Shown here: in pieces, positions 1-6,336 of the stretch
Numbering within the stretch: the first letter of the stretch is position 1
Layout of the letters: each line of letters opens with the position of its first letter
NCBI GenBank assembly: GCA_905235755.1
Contig: CAJONA010000054.1
Location: 1-7,342, forward strand
DNA: 7,342 nucleotides
Direction: 5' to 3'
Origin: an uncultured Clostridia bacterium
GTDB lineage: Bacteria; Bacillota; Clostridia; Oscillospirales; CAG-272
Notes under the pieces: model-generated
Seen by the model: the letters and a program-made list of their open reading frames with translations, nothing else
What the model was told of the DNA's origin: nothing
Databases searched by the model: none
Position numbers and translations under genes: made by a program

Positions 1-1062
1 AATCGAGAGCGAGCCGCACTCAACGGCGCTTATCATACCCTCGTCCTCGGAAACGGGAATAAAGGCTCCCGAAAGACCGCCGACGCGCGACGACGCCATG
101 ACGCCGCCCTTTTTGACAGCGTCGTTGAGAAGCGCAAGGCAGGCTGTCGTGCCGGGTCCGCCGCATCTTTCAAGTCCCATTTCCTCAAGGATGCGCGCAA
201 CGCTGTCGCCTATGGCAGGCGTGGGCGCGAGCGAAAGATCGACTATTCCGCCGTCGACGCCCAGCTCGCTTGCGGATTCTTCCAAAACGAGCTGACCGAC
301 GCGCGTGATCTTGAATGCGGTGCGTTTGATCACTTCGGCAAGCTCGGAAACATCGCATGTTCCGGCGCGTTTTATCGCCGAAGCCACGACGCCGGGCCCA
401 GAAATACCGACGTTGACAGCAGTTTCCGCTTCGCCGATGCCGCAGAACGCTCCCGCCATAAACGGATTGTCCTCGGGCGCGTTTGCGAACACGACAAATT
501 TTGCGCAGCCTATCGAGCCGTCCTCACGCGTCAGATACGCAAGTTCCTTGACAGTGCGCCCGATTTTCGCGATCGCGTTCATATTTATTCCCGCCTTTGT
601 CGACGCCACGTTGACGGAAGAGCAGAGCCGTTCCGTCGACGATATCGCCTCGGGAATAGCGTCGATAAGCGCCGCCGCGCCCGAAGTTTCGCCCTTTTGC
701 ACAAGCGCCGAAAAGCCGCCGATAAAGTTGACGCCGACGTCTTTTGCCGCCCTGTCGAGCGCCTTTGCCACCTTGACATACCCGTCACGATCGCACGCGC
801 CGCCGATAAGCGAGACAGGCGTCACGGAGACGCGCTTGTTTATTATCGGAATACCGTATTTCTTTTCGATGCGCGCGCCCGTCTCCACGAGATGTTCGGC
901 TCTTTTCGCTATCTTGTCGTAGATCTTGTCGCAAAGGCGATTTTCGTCGTCGCTGACGCAGTCGTAGAGGGAGATCCCCATCGTTATCGTTCGGATATCG
1001 AGACCTTCCTCTTGTATCATGTTTATCGTTTCCAATATATCTTTACTCGCTATAATAGGCAT
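1..1062 (-). CDS. UPF0210 (DUF711) family protein, PFL-like fold, partial (3' end beyond window)
   Basis: Translating the minus strand from the ATG at 1062 gives 354 codons without a stop, reaching the left edge of the window. Family members are about 450 residues long, so roughly the last fifth is missing. The family is recognised from the N-terminal segment LDIRTITMGISLYD (residues 21-34), followed by SLIGGACD (84-91), NFIGGFSALVQKG (112-124), FMAGAFCGIGEAE (201-213), VGISGPGVV (218-226) and CGGPGTTACL (300-309). The start is supported by AAGGAG at 1068-1073, five bases upstream and overlapping the stop of the preceding ACT-domain gene. The family is known structurally (Streptococcus pneumoniae SP0239) and resembles pyruvate formate-lyase-type barrels, but its biochemical role is not established. 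Conserved-looking Cys residues lie at 90, 147, 207 and 300. Any C-terminal glycyl-radical-like motif would fall outside the window. No signal peptide or membrane segment is seen, so it is probably cytosolic. Family assignment is firm; function is unknown. Confidence 0.93.
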   Translation of the reverse strand, partial: MPIIASKDILETINMIQEEGLDIRTITMGISLYDCVSDDENRLCDKIYDKIAKRAEHLVETGARIEKKYGIPIINKRVSVTPVSLIGGACDRDGYVKVAKALDRAAKDVGVNFIGGFSALVQKGETSGAAALIDAIPEAISSTERLCSSVNVASTKAGINMNAIAKIGRTVKELAYLTREDGSIGCAKFVVFANAPEDNPFMAGAFCGIGEAETAVNVGISGPGVVASAIKRAGTCDVSELAEVIKRTAFKITRVGQLVLEESASELGVDGGIVDLSLAPTPAIGDSVARILEEMGLERCGGPGTTACLALLNDAVKKGGVMASSRVGGLSGAFIPVSEDEGMISAVECGSLSI

Positions 1063-1071
1063 ATTCGCTCC

Positions 1072-1341
1072 TTAAATCGTGTGCATCGAATTGAAAATCT
1101 GTTCGTGCATAGTATTTATAATAAGTCCGGAATTTTTGCCGAGCTCCGTCATTACGTCTATAAAATCGGAGAACTCTATCGTCAGACCGTCGATATTGAC
1201 TATCATTATCATCGTAAAGAATCCGTCGAGCACGCTTTGCGCGATGTCCGTGATGTTTGCTCCGTGTTCTGCGCATTTTGCGCTGACTTTTGCGACGATG
1301 CCTGTCGCATCCTTTCCCGTAACAGAAATTACCGCGTTCAT
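1072..1341 (-). CDS. ACT-domain protein, UPF0237 family
   Basis: This 89-residue protein is almost entirely one ACT domain. It begins with the strand MNAVISVTGKDATGIVAKVS, then a helix leading to the turn HGANITDIAQSVLDGFFTMIMIV (about residues 26-48), and a second helix, matching the usual beta-alpha-beta-beta-alpha-beta order. ACT domains are small ligand-binding, often dimeric, regulatory modules that commonly sense amino acids. Free-standing UPF0237 members resemble the ACT domains of GcvR, and the S. pneumoniae homologue SP0238 sits next to a UPF0210 gene exactly as here. The start has a perfect AGGAGG at 1347-1352, five bases before the ATG, suggesting high expression. It lies 14 bases after rlmA, and nine bases separate its stop from the UPF0210 start. 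By inference it regulates or partners the UPF0210 protein; the ligand is unknown. Confidence 0.92.
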   Translation of the reverse strand: MNAVISVTGKDATGIVAKVSAKCAEHGANITDIAQSVLDGFFTMIMIVNIDGLTIEFSDFIDVMTELGKNSGLIINTMHEQIFNSMHTI

Positions 1342-1355
1342 TTTGACCTCCTGCG

Positions 1356-2171
1356 TTATGCTTTTTTATATGTTATGACCGCAAATTCGACGCGCGTGTC
1401 GAGCGTGTCGATGCTGTCGAGCTTCTTCTCGTCGTCGGCGCTCGTTTTGTACGAGTACGGCGTCATCGAGAAGAGATTTTTTATTTCCGCGTTTGATTTT
1501 AAGCGTATCTCGTATGTCAGCTTTGTTTCATCGACTTTTTTAAATCCGTCGATGTCCGTTGTGCCGATCTCGTTTTCGTACGGCACGTCGTAGACTGCGC
1601 TTTTGAGCTCCCAGAGATGGCGCGCAAGAGGGAATACTCGGATCAGCGTTCCGCCGCCGGCAAGTATGCGCAAAAACTCCTCTTCTTTGTGCGGAGCGAA
1701 AAGATTTATTATGACGTCGGCGCGCCCATCGGCGACGGGAATATCGTATGCCGACGCGACGGCGAGATTTATGCTTTTATTTCGTCTTGCGCCCGCGATG
1801 AGCGCGAATTTCGATATGTCGATCCCGCACACGGTCGGATCGTATTTTTCAAGCGCCGACGCGATATGCGCCGTGTAGTAGCATTCGCCGCACCCGACGT
1901 CGAGCACGAACATATTTTGCTTTGCCGCGCTGACAACTTGTTCCGTCACGGCGTCGCGGAGCGGGGAATACAGCCCGAGATCGAGAAAATCGCTTCTTGC
2001 CGCGACCATCTCTCTGCTGTCGCCGTGACGCGCGTCGGACGAGGACTGCTTCATAAACAAATTTACATATCCTTGCCGCGCGATGTCGTATGTATGTCTG
2101 TTCTCGCAGACGAGCGATCTCCCCGTGTCGAGCAGAGCCGCGCGACACTTCGGACAAACGAATCCTGTCAT
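1356..2171 (-). CDS. rlmA: 23S rRNA (guanine-N1)-methyltransferase, RlmA family
   Basis: The product has 271 residues, the usual size for RlmA/RrmA. An N-terminal zinc knuckle is visible as C6, C9, C22 and H26 (FVCPKC ... VCENRH), followed by the family signature DIARQGYVNLF (29-39) and RHGDSREMVAARSDFLD (48-64). The Rossmann-type methyltransferase core has S-adenosylmethionine motif I at VLDVGCGECYYT (89-100), the acidic loop GIDISK (116-121) and NLFAP (156-160). HLWELK (185-190) and a late MTPY (236-239) are also typical. The family methylates N1 of a guanine in 23S rRNA helix 35 near the exit tunnel: G745 by the RlmAI type in E. coli, G748 by the RlmAII/TlrB type, usually of Gram-positives. 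The host suggests RlmAII, but sequence alone does not settle the target. AGGAG at 2177-2181 overlaps the ylmH stop and is five bases before the ATG. It is probably a housekeeping enzyme. Confidence 0.93.
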   Translation of the reverse strand: MTGFVCPKCRAALLDTGRSLVCENRHTYDIARQGYVNLFMKQSSSDARHGDSREMVAARSDFLDLGLYSPLRDAVTEQVVSAAKQNMFVLDVGCGECYYTAHIASALEKYDPTVCGIDISKFALIAGARRNKSINLAVASAYDIPVADGRADVIINLFAPHKEEEFLRILAGGGTLIRVFPLARHLWELKSAVYDVPYENEIGTTDIDGFKKVDETKLTYEIRLKSNAEIKNLFSMTPYSYKTSADDEKKLDSIDTLDTRVEFAVITYKKA

Positions 2172-2179
2172 TTTTTCTC

Positions 2180-2947
2180 CTATAAATATTTATCGTATAT
2201 AACGGCCGTCCTGCCGCTGCGCGTGTTTCCCGCGATCTCCTTGACGATCGCTTTTCCTTGCCCGCGAAGCACCAGCTTTGAGCCCACATTGACTTTTGCG
2301 TCTGTCTTTATCACCTTTACGCCGTCGACGAACACGATGCCGCCATCTATCGCCTCGGCAGATTTTTCGCGCGAGAGCGAAAATATCTCCGATATGAGAT
2401 TGTCAAGCCGCATCGACGCTACGGAGCCCCGCTCGGTTTTTATCTTGAACTCGGGCTTGTGTAAATCGTTCAGCGGCACGGACGCCACATCGAGCCTGAC
2501 TCGTCCCGCCGAATTGTATTCTTTGAGCAGGAATTTTTCTATTTCCTTTAAAAAAATTATGTCCGCGCCGCCGTCGTAAACGACGATGTCGCCGAGCTTT
2601 TCGCGCTTGATGCCGAGCCCCGTCAGAGAGCCGAGATAATCTCGGTGCGACGGAGCGGGCGCGCCAGCCGCATACGTGGAGCGCAATATACCGATAGGGC
2701 AGCTCGACGGATCTTCGCTGAAAAACATTTCGATGTCGTCGACATAATCCGGCAAAAACACGCACACCGTGCGCTCTGCGTCTTCGTATCCGCCGAAAAA
2801 AACATACCGCGTGCCGCTTTTTTTCAGCGCGGCGTCTACCGCGCTTCGCTCTGACATATCGAGGAACGAAGTGTTTGTGATGACGTATTTGTCGCGGCAC
2901 TGCCGCGCCTTATCGAGCGCGTGATCTATGATGATATCGCGTTCCAT
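2180..2947 (-). CDS. ylmH: YlmH-family RNA-binding S4-domain protein
   Basis: The protein has 255 residues, typical for YlmH. Landmarks are FLDMSER (28-34), FGGYEDAER (51-59), HRDYLGSLTGLGIKREKLG (101-119) and a C-terminal S4 domain starting at SMRLDNLISEIFSLSREK (178-195) and running through VFVDGVKV and VLRGQGK (227-232). S4 domains bind structured RNA. B. subtilis YlmH is a ribosome-associated protein reported to act on the 50S subunit in quality control of stalled nascent chains, and is related in its S4 part to RqcP. The ATG at 2947 is preferred because AAAGGA (2954-2959) lies six bases before it, while the ATG at 2953 would have no spacing from that site. The start lies two bases downstream of the tatD stop. 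In Bacillus this gene normally sits in the sepF-ylmG-ylmH-divIVA division cluster, so its position between tatD and rlmA is unusual. Confidence 0.93.
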   Translation of the reverse strand: MERDIIIDHALDKARQCRDKYVITNTSFLDMSERSAVDAALKKSGTRYVFFGGYEDAERTVCVFLPDYVDDIEMFFSEDPSSCPIGILRSTYAAGAPAPSHRDYLGSLTGLGIKREKLGDIVVYDGGADIIFLKEIEKFLLKEYNSAGRVRLDVASVPLNDLHKPEFKIKTERGSVASMRLDNLISEIFSLSREKSAEAIDGGIVFVDGVKVIKTDAKVNVGSKLVLRGQGKAIVKEIAGNTRSGRTAVIYDKYL

Positions 2948-2949
2948 GA

Positions 2950-3732
2950 TCATTCCTTTATGCCGTAAACGCGCAGAGCGTTTTCCGTTGTCGCGCGTAC
3001 GAGTTCGTCGTATCCGACGCCGAGCGTCTCTGCGGCCTTTTGCGCCGTGAAATGCAGATATGCGCTCGAATTGGTGTTTCCGCGCATCGGGACGGGCGCA
3101 AGATACGGGCAATCCGTCTCGACAAGCAGGCGGTCGAGAGGGACCGCTTTCAGCGCGTCAAGTATTTTCGACGCGTTTTTGAACGTGATCACGCCCGAAA
3201 ACGAGATGTACCACCCCATTTTGACGTATTCCTTCACCATTTCCGCACTTTCCGAGCAACTGTGGATTATGCCGAACGCGTCTTTGTGCGCGCGGATGAT
3301 GTCGAACACGTCGCCGTGCGCGTCGCGATCGTGAATGATGACGGGGAGTTTGAGCTTTTCCGCGAGCGAGAGCTGCGCTTCGAAATATTCCTTTTGCTTC
3401 TGCTCCCAGTCCTTGTCGTAGTGATAATCAAGCCCGATCTCTCCGATGGCAACTACCTTTTTGTGCATTGACAGCTTTTGCAGAGCGCTCATATCTCCGT
3501 TAATGTCGGCGCGACCTTCGCAGTCGTGCGGATGTATGCCGACCGACGCGTACATGTTTTCATATTTTTCCGCCAGCGCGATGCACGCTTTGCTGTCGTC
3601 GATATTCGACGCGACGCACGCGATATATCCCACATCTCCCGAAAATATCTCGTCGATCAATGCCGAATTGCCTTTCAGCCGCTCGTCGGTGTAATGCGCG
3701 TGCGTGTCGAAAAGCTTACTTGTTGACGTCAT
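2950..3732 (-). CDS. tatD: TatD family metal-dependent hydrolase (DNase)
   Basis: This is a 260-residue, full-length TatD-type amidohydrolase barrel. The metal ligands are all visible: H11 and H13 in FDTHAHYTD, E98 in AIGEIGLDYHYD, H134 in VIIHDRDAHGD, H157 in IIHSCSES and D207 in LLVETDCPYLAP. GIHPHD (65-70) is the usual family loop. Characterised members are cytosolic divalent-metal 3'-5' exonucleases or DNases; the exact substrate in Bacillota is unsettled. The position right after metG matches B. subtilis metS-yabD, so this is the YabD/TatD orthologue group. The ATG at 3732 overlaps the end of metG by 17 bases and has only a weak AGAG site at 3737-3740, suggesting translation depends on ribosomes finishing metG. 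The stop overlaps the upstream alternative ATG of ylmH (ATGA). Confidence 0.95.
   Translation of the reverse strand: MTSTSKLFDTHAHYTDERLKGNSALIDEIFSGDVGYIACVASNIDDSKACIALAEKYENMYASVGIHPHDCEGRADINGDMSALQKLSMHKKVVAIGEIGLDYHYDKDWEQKQKEYFEAQLSLAEKLKLPVIIHDRDAHGDVFDIIRAHKDAFGIIHSCSESAEMVKEYVKMGWYISFSGVITFKNASKILDALKAVPLDRLLVETDCPYLAPVPMRGNTNSSAYLHFTAQKAAETLGVGYDELVRATTENALRVYGIKE
2954..2959 (-). promoter_or_regulatory. Ribosome binding site deciding the ylmH start
   Basis: AAAGGA on the minus strand abuts the ATG at 2953 but is six bases before the ATG at 2947, so it fits only the second. It lies inside the last codons of tatD, which couples the two genes. Confidence 0.7.
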
Positions 3733-5287
3733 TTATCTCTTGAAGCAGCTTCGCTTCGTCGATGCGGGCGAACAGTATCGGCAATTCGCCGACGAGAACG
3801 CCGTCTTTGAGCGAGCCGAACGTCGCCGCCGACTCGAACTCATCGTTTTCGGCGCCGAGCGCCGCCAATATCTTCGAGCACGCGTCGGGCATAACGGGGG
3901 AGAGCAGCAGCGCGGAGATGCGCAGCGTTTCGAGCAGGTTGTATATGACTGTGCCGAGGCGCGCTTTTTGGCTTTCGTCCTTTGCGAGCGCCCACGGCGT
4001 CGTCAGGTCGATATATTTGTTTGCGCGGCGGCAAAGCTCCATCGCCGCGTCGACGGCGTCGGAGATGTGATAGCTTTCGAGATTTTCGGTAAATCCTTTG
4101 TATGCGGCCGCTGCGGCTGCGATAAGCTCGCCGTCGAACTCCGTCGGCTCCGCGGGGGCGGGAACCGTTCCGCCGAAATACTTTTTCGTCATGGCGACGG
4201 TGCGGCTCGCAAGATTTCCGAGAGTGTTCGCAAGGTCGGTGTTGAACATCGAAATGACGCTCTCATACGTTATCGAGCCGTCTGTCGTCAGCGGCATCGC
4301 CGACGCGAGATAGTATCTTACGGCGTCAAGTCCGAATAAACGAACGAGGTCGTCGGGATATATCACGTTGCCGCGCGACTTCGACATTTTGTCGCTTCCG
4401 AACATCAGCCACGGGTGCGCGAACACCTTCTTCGGGAGAGGCTCGCCGAGAGCCATAAGGAAAATAGGCCAGTATATCGTATGGAAACGGGCGATGTCCT
4501 TGCCTATGACGTGGACGTCGCACGGCCAGTATTTAACATAATTTTCGCCCTTTTCGTCGGGAGTGTATCCGAGCGCCGTGATATAGTTTATCAGCGCGTC
4601 GAGCCACACGTAGATGACGTGATCGGGATCAAAGTCGACCGGAATGCCCCACTTGAACGACGAACGCGACACGCACAGATCCTGAAGACCGGGCTTTATA
4701 AAATTGTTTATCATCTCGCGGCGGATGTTTTCGGGCGTGATGAAATCGGGATTTTCTTCAAGGAACGTGAGAAGCCTGTCCTGATATTTGCTCATCTTGA
4801 AGAAATACGCTTCTTCTTTTGCGCGGGTGAGCGGGCGGCCGCAGTCGGGACAGACGCCGTCCTTTGCCTGAGTATCCGTATAGAACGACTCGTCCGGCAC
4901 GCAATACCATCCCTCGTATGCGTCTTTGTATATGTCGCCCTGATCGTACAGCTTTTTAAATATCTTTTGCGCCGCGTTGACATGGTAATCGTCTGTGGTT
5001 TTTATAAAATGAGTGTGCGTCGAGCCGAGCATCGCCCAGATGTTCTGTATCGTTTCCGATATGCCGTTTGCGTATTCCTTTGGAGAAACACCCTTCGCGG
5101 CGGCGAGATTTTCTATCTTCTGCCCGTGTTCGTCGGTGCCGGTGCAGAAAAATACATCATAGCCGAGCGCGCGTTTGTAGCGCGCGATAATGTCGCATAC
5201 GACAATGTCGTAAGAGTTTCCTATATGAGGTTTTTGCGATGCGTACGGAATTGCGGTGGTGATGTAGAATTTTCCTTTGTTTTCCAT
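3716..5287 (-). CDS. metG: Methionine--tRNA ligase (short form)
   Basis: The enzyme attaches methionine to tRNA(Met) in the cytosol, feeding both initiation and elongation. The 523 residues contain the class I signature PHIGNSY (HIGN at 21-24 in place of HIGH), TGTDEHGQKIE (49-59), the connective-peptide knuckle around C129 and C146/C149 (VCPDCG), a WLDALINYITALGY stretch (228-241) and the KMSKS loop at 300-304 followed by RGN. The anticodon-binding helical domain fills the C-terminus; there is no C-terminal EMAP/tRNA-binding domain, which many longer MetRS carry. The start at 5287 is chosen because GGAG (5294-5297) lies six bases upstream and the product starts right before the first conserved strand (KFYITTAIPY); the open frame extends back to 5386, but that would run over the promoter. 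It is the first gene after a terminator and a strong promoter, so it leads the downstream operon. The knuckle has Asp132 where a four-ligand knuckle has its second Cys. Confidence 0.97.
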   Translation of the reverse strand: MENKGKFYITTAIPYASQKPHIGNSYDIVVCDIIARYKRALGYDVFFCTGTDEHGQKIENLAAAKGVSPKEYANGISETIQNIWAMLGSTHTHFIKTTDDYHVNAAQKIFKKLYDQGDIYKDAYEGWYCVPDESFYTDTQAKDGVCPDCGRPLTRAKEEAYFFKMSKYQDRLLTFLEENPDFITPENIRREMINNFIKPGLQDLCVSRSSFKWGIPVDFDPDHVIYVWLDALINYITALGYTPDEKGENYVKYWPCDVHVIGKDIARFHTIYWPIFLMALGEPLPKKVFAHPWLMFGSDKMSKSRGNVIYPDDLVRLFGLDAVRYYLASAMPLTTDGSITYESVISMFNTDLANTLGNLASRTVAMTKKYFGGTVPAPAEPTEFDGELIAAAAAAYKGFTENLESYHISDAVDAAMELCRRANKYIDLTTPWALAKDESQKARLGTVIYNLLETLRISALLLSPVMPDACSKILAALGAENDEFESAATFGSLKDGVLVGELPILFARIDEAKLLQEINDVNK

Positions 5288-5293
5288 TGTTCT

Positions 5294-5297
5294 CTCC
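5294..5297 (-). promoter_or_regulatory. Ribosome binding site for metG
   Basis: GGAG (within GGAGAG) is six bases before the ATG at 5287. It fixes this start over in-frame positions further upstream, which lie in the leader and over the -10 box. Confidence 0.75.
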
Positions 5298-5303
5298 GAT
5301 CTG

Positions 5304-5321
5304 TCCGCCGAATGAGGCGAA
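5304..5321 (-). other. Small hairpin in the metG leader
   Basis: In the metG transcript, UUCGCC pairs with GGCGGA around the loop UCAUUC: six pairs including one G-U. It ends six bases before the ribosome binding site and has no U-tract, so it is not a terminator. It could modestly affect ribosome loading, or be chance. Confidence 0.35.
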
Positions 5322-5329
5322 GATTTTTG

Positions 5330-5345
5330 CTTGTTTACTTGTTTA
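5330..5345. repeat. Tandem 8-bp direct repeat in the metG leader
   Basis: CTTGTTTA occurs twice back to back on the plus strand (TAAACAAG twice in the transcript), about 20-35 nt after the predicted transcription start. It may be an operator-like element or RNA contact site, or simple AT-rich slippage. No known regulator is assigned. Confidence 0.4.
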
Positions 5346-5372
5346 AATAAAAATATATCTTTCAACTGATAT

Positions 5373-5401
5373 ATTATACCTCTCAAAATTCAATCTTTCA
5401 A
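5373..5401 (-). promoter_or_regulatory. Sigma-70/sigma-A-type promoter of the metG operon
   Basis: On the minus strand, TTGAAA (5396-5401) is followed after exactly 17 bp by TATAAT (5373-5378), matching five of six and six of six consensus bases. Transcription would begin near 5366, giving a leader of about 80 nt. That is too short for a T-box and lacks an attenuator-type terminator. The site lies directly after the rsmI terminator, in AT-rich DNA unlike the flanking genes, which supports a true promoter. Confidence 0.85.
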
Positions 5402-5430
5402 TAGAAAAAATGAAAATTACTCGAAAATCA

Positions 5431-5463
5431 CGCAAAAAAGCCGCTTTTGGCGGCTTTTTTGCG
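5431..5463 (-). terminator. Intrinsic terminator after rsmI
   Basis: A perfect 14-bp inverted repeat (5431-5444 with 5450-5463) encloses a five-base loop. Its G+C-rich core GCCGC/GCGGC is followed by a run of T on either strand, so it can in principle terminate in both directions. It starts ten bases after the rsmI stop and ends before the metG promoter, separating the two transcription units. Confidence 0.92.
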
Positions 5464-5472
5464 CATATACGT

Positions 5473-6336
5473 TCATTTTTTCATAACTGCGGCATAGATC
5501 TCTCTTTTTGAAACGCCTCGGTCTCTCGCGCACGCTTTCATCGCGTCGCCAAGCGACATTCCGCGGCTTTCATAGTGCGCGACGTGCTCCGCAATGCTCA
5601 TATCTGCGAAAGATCCGTCGTCGTCCGCGTCGTCAGACGCTCCTTCGACGACGAGCACATACTCGCCGCGCGGCTCGTTTGACGCGTAATATTTCACGGC
5701 GTCGCTCAGCGTCGTCAGCACGGTTTCTTCATTTATCTTCGTCAGCTCGCGGCAGATAGAGATCTTCCTGTCGCCGAGCACGTCGAGCATGTCGGTCAGC
5801 GTTTCTGCGAGACGGTGCGGCGCTTCATAAAAGATGATAGTGCGCGTCTCCGAACTCAATTTGCCGAGCTCGCGGCGGCGTTCGCTTTTTTTCGATGACA
5901 AAAAGCCCTCGAATACGAATTTCCGCGTGCTGAGCCCCGACAGCGCGAGCGCCGAAACGGCGGCGCACGGCCCGGGAACGACATACACCGGTATGCCGCT
6001 TTCGCGGCACATCTTCACGATGTCCTCGCCGGGATCGCTTATCGCGGGCATGCCCGCGTCGGTGATGAGCGCGCAGGAATCTCCCGATTTGATTTTGGCG
6101 ATTATCTCGTCGCCGCGTGCATATTTGTTGTGCTCAAAATAACTTATCATCGGCTTTTTAATGCCGAACACATTCAGCAGTTTGCCGCTGTTTCGCGTGT
6201 CCTCGGCGGCGATGAAATCGACTTCCGAGAGGACTTTTTTTGCCCGTTCGCTCATGTCGGCGAGATTGCCTATCGGCGTTGCGACGAGGTACAGCGCGCC
6301 GCTTTCGATCTTGTTTTTTTCATCGGAAAAAGTCAT
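5473..6336 (-). CDS. rsmI: 16S rRNA (cytidine-1402 2'-O)-methyltransferase
   Basis: This 287-residue protein carries the complete RsmI signature set of the tetrapyrrole-methylase fold: LYLVATPIGNL (15-25), AAEDTR (43-48), ITDAGMPAISDPG (91-103), VVPGPCAA (119-126), FYEAPHR (169-175), CRELTK (196-201) and PRGEYVLVVEG (222-232). A helix-turn-helix-like tail (about 247-287) follows an Asp-rich linker (DDADDDG, 235-241). RsmI adds the 2'-O-methyl group of m4Cm1402 in the ribosomal P site, using S-adenosylmethionine. The ATG at 6336 is preferred over the one at 6354 because GGAG at 6343-6346 is six bases upstream of it. It overlaps trmN6 by 17 bases. The trmN6-rsmI order matches Bacillus yabB-yabC, although here no GIY-YIG gene (yazA) lies between them. 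Confidence 0.96.
   Translation of the reverse strand: MTFSDEKNKIESGALYLVATPIGNLADMSERAKKVLSEVDFIAAEDTRNSGKLLNVFGIKKPMISYFEHNKYARGDEIIAKIKSGDSCALITDAGMPAISDPGEDIVKMCRESGIPVYVVPGPCAAVSALALSGLSTRKFVFEGFLSSKKSERRRELGKLSSETRTIIFYEAPHRLAETLTDMLDVLGDRKISICRELTKINEETVLTTLSDAVKYYASNEPRGEYVLVVEGASDDADDDGSFADMSIAEHVAHYESRGMSLGDAMKACARDRGVSKREIYAAVMKK

Noticed and set aside
305..922. Plus-strand open frame of 205 codons
   Set aside because: Complement of the UPF0210 coding region; Ser/Ala/Pro-rich shadow without motifs.
697..1593. Long plus-strand open frame of 298 codons
   Set aside because: It lies antisense to UPF0210, the ACT gene and rlmA, which all have clear family motifs; the translation is Arg/Tyr/His-rich with no recognisable domain.
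1356..2171. rlmA as an acquired macrolide (tylosin) resistance gene
   Set aside because: RlmAII/TlrB relatives can contribute to tylosin resistance, but the gene sits inside a housekeeping operon with matching codon style and no mobile context.
1617..2579. Plus-strand open frame of 320 codons
   Set aside because: Antisense to rlmA and ylmH, crosses their junction, no family resemblance and no convincing ribosome binding site.
2948..3112. Upstream extension of ylmH to a start at 3112
   Set aside because: The extra 50-odd residues are Arg-rich shadow of tatD; family length and the ribosome binding site support 2947.
3704..4339. Plus-strand open frame of 211 codons
   Set aside because: Antisense to metG; composition typical of a shadow frame.
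4415..5350. Plus-strand open frame of 311 codons
   Set aside because: Antisense to metG and its leader; Arg- and Val-rich shadow translation created by the codon use of metG.
5288..5386. Upstream extension of metG to 5386
   Set aside because: It would cover the -10 box and leader; MetRS begins just before the KFYITTAIPY strand.
5288..5430. T-box or SAM riboswitch before metG
   Set aside because: The space between promoter and start is about 80 nt, with no specifier stem, no T-box sequence and no attenuator hairpin.
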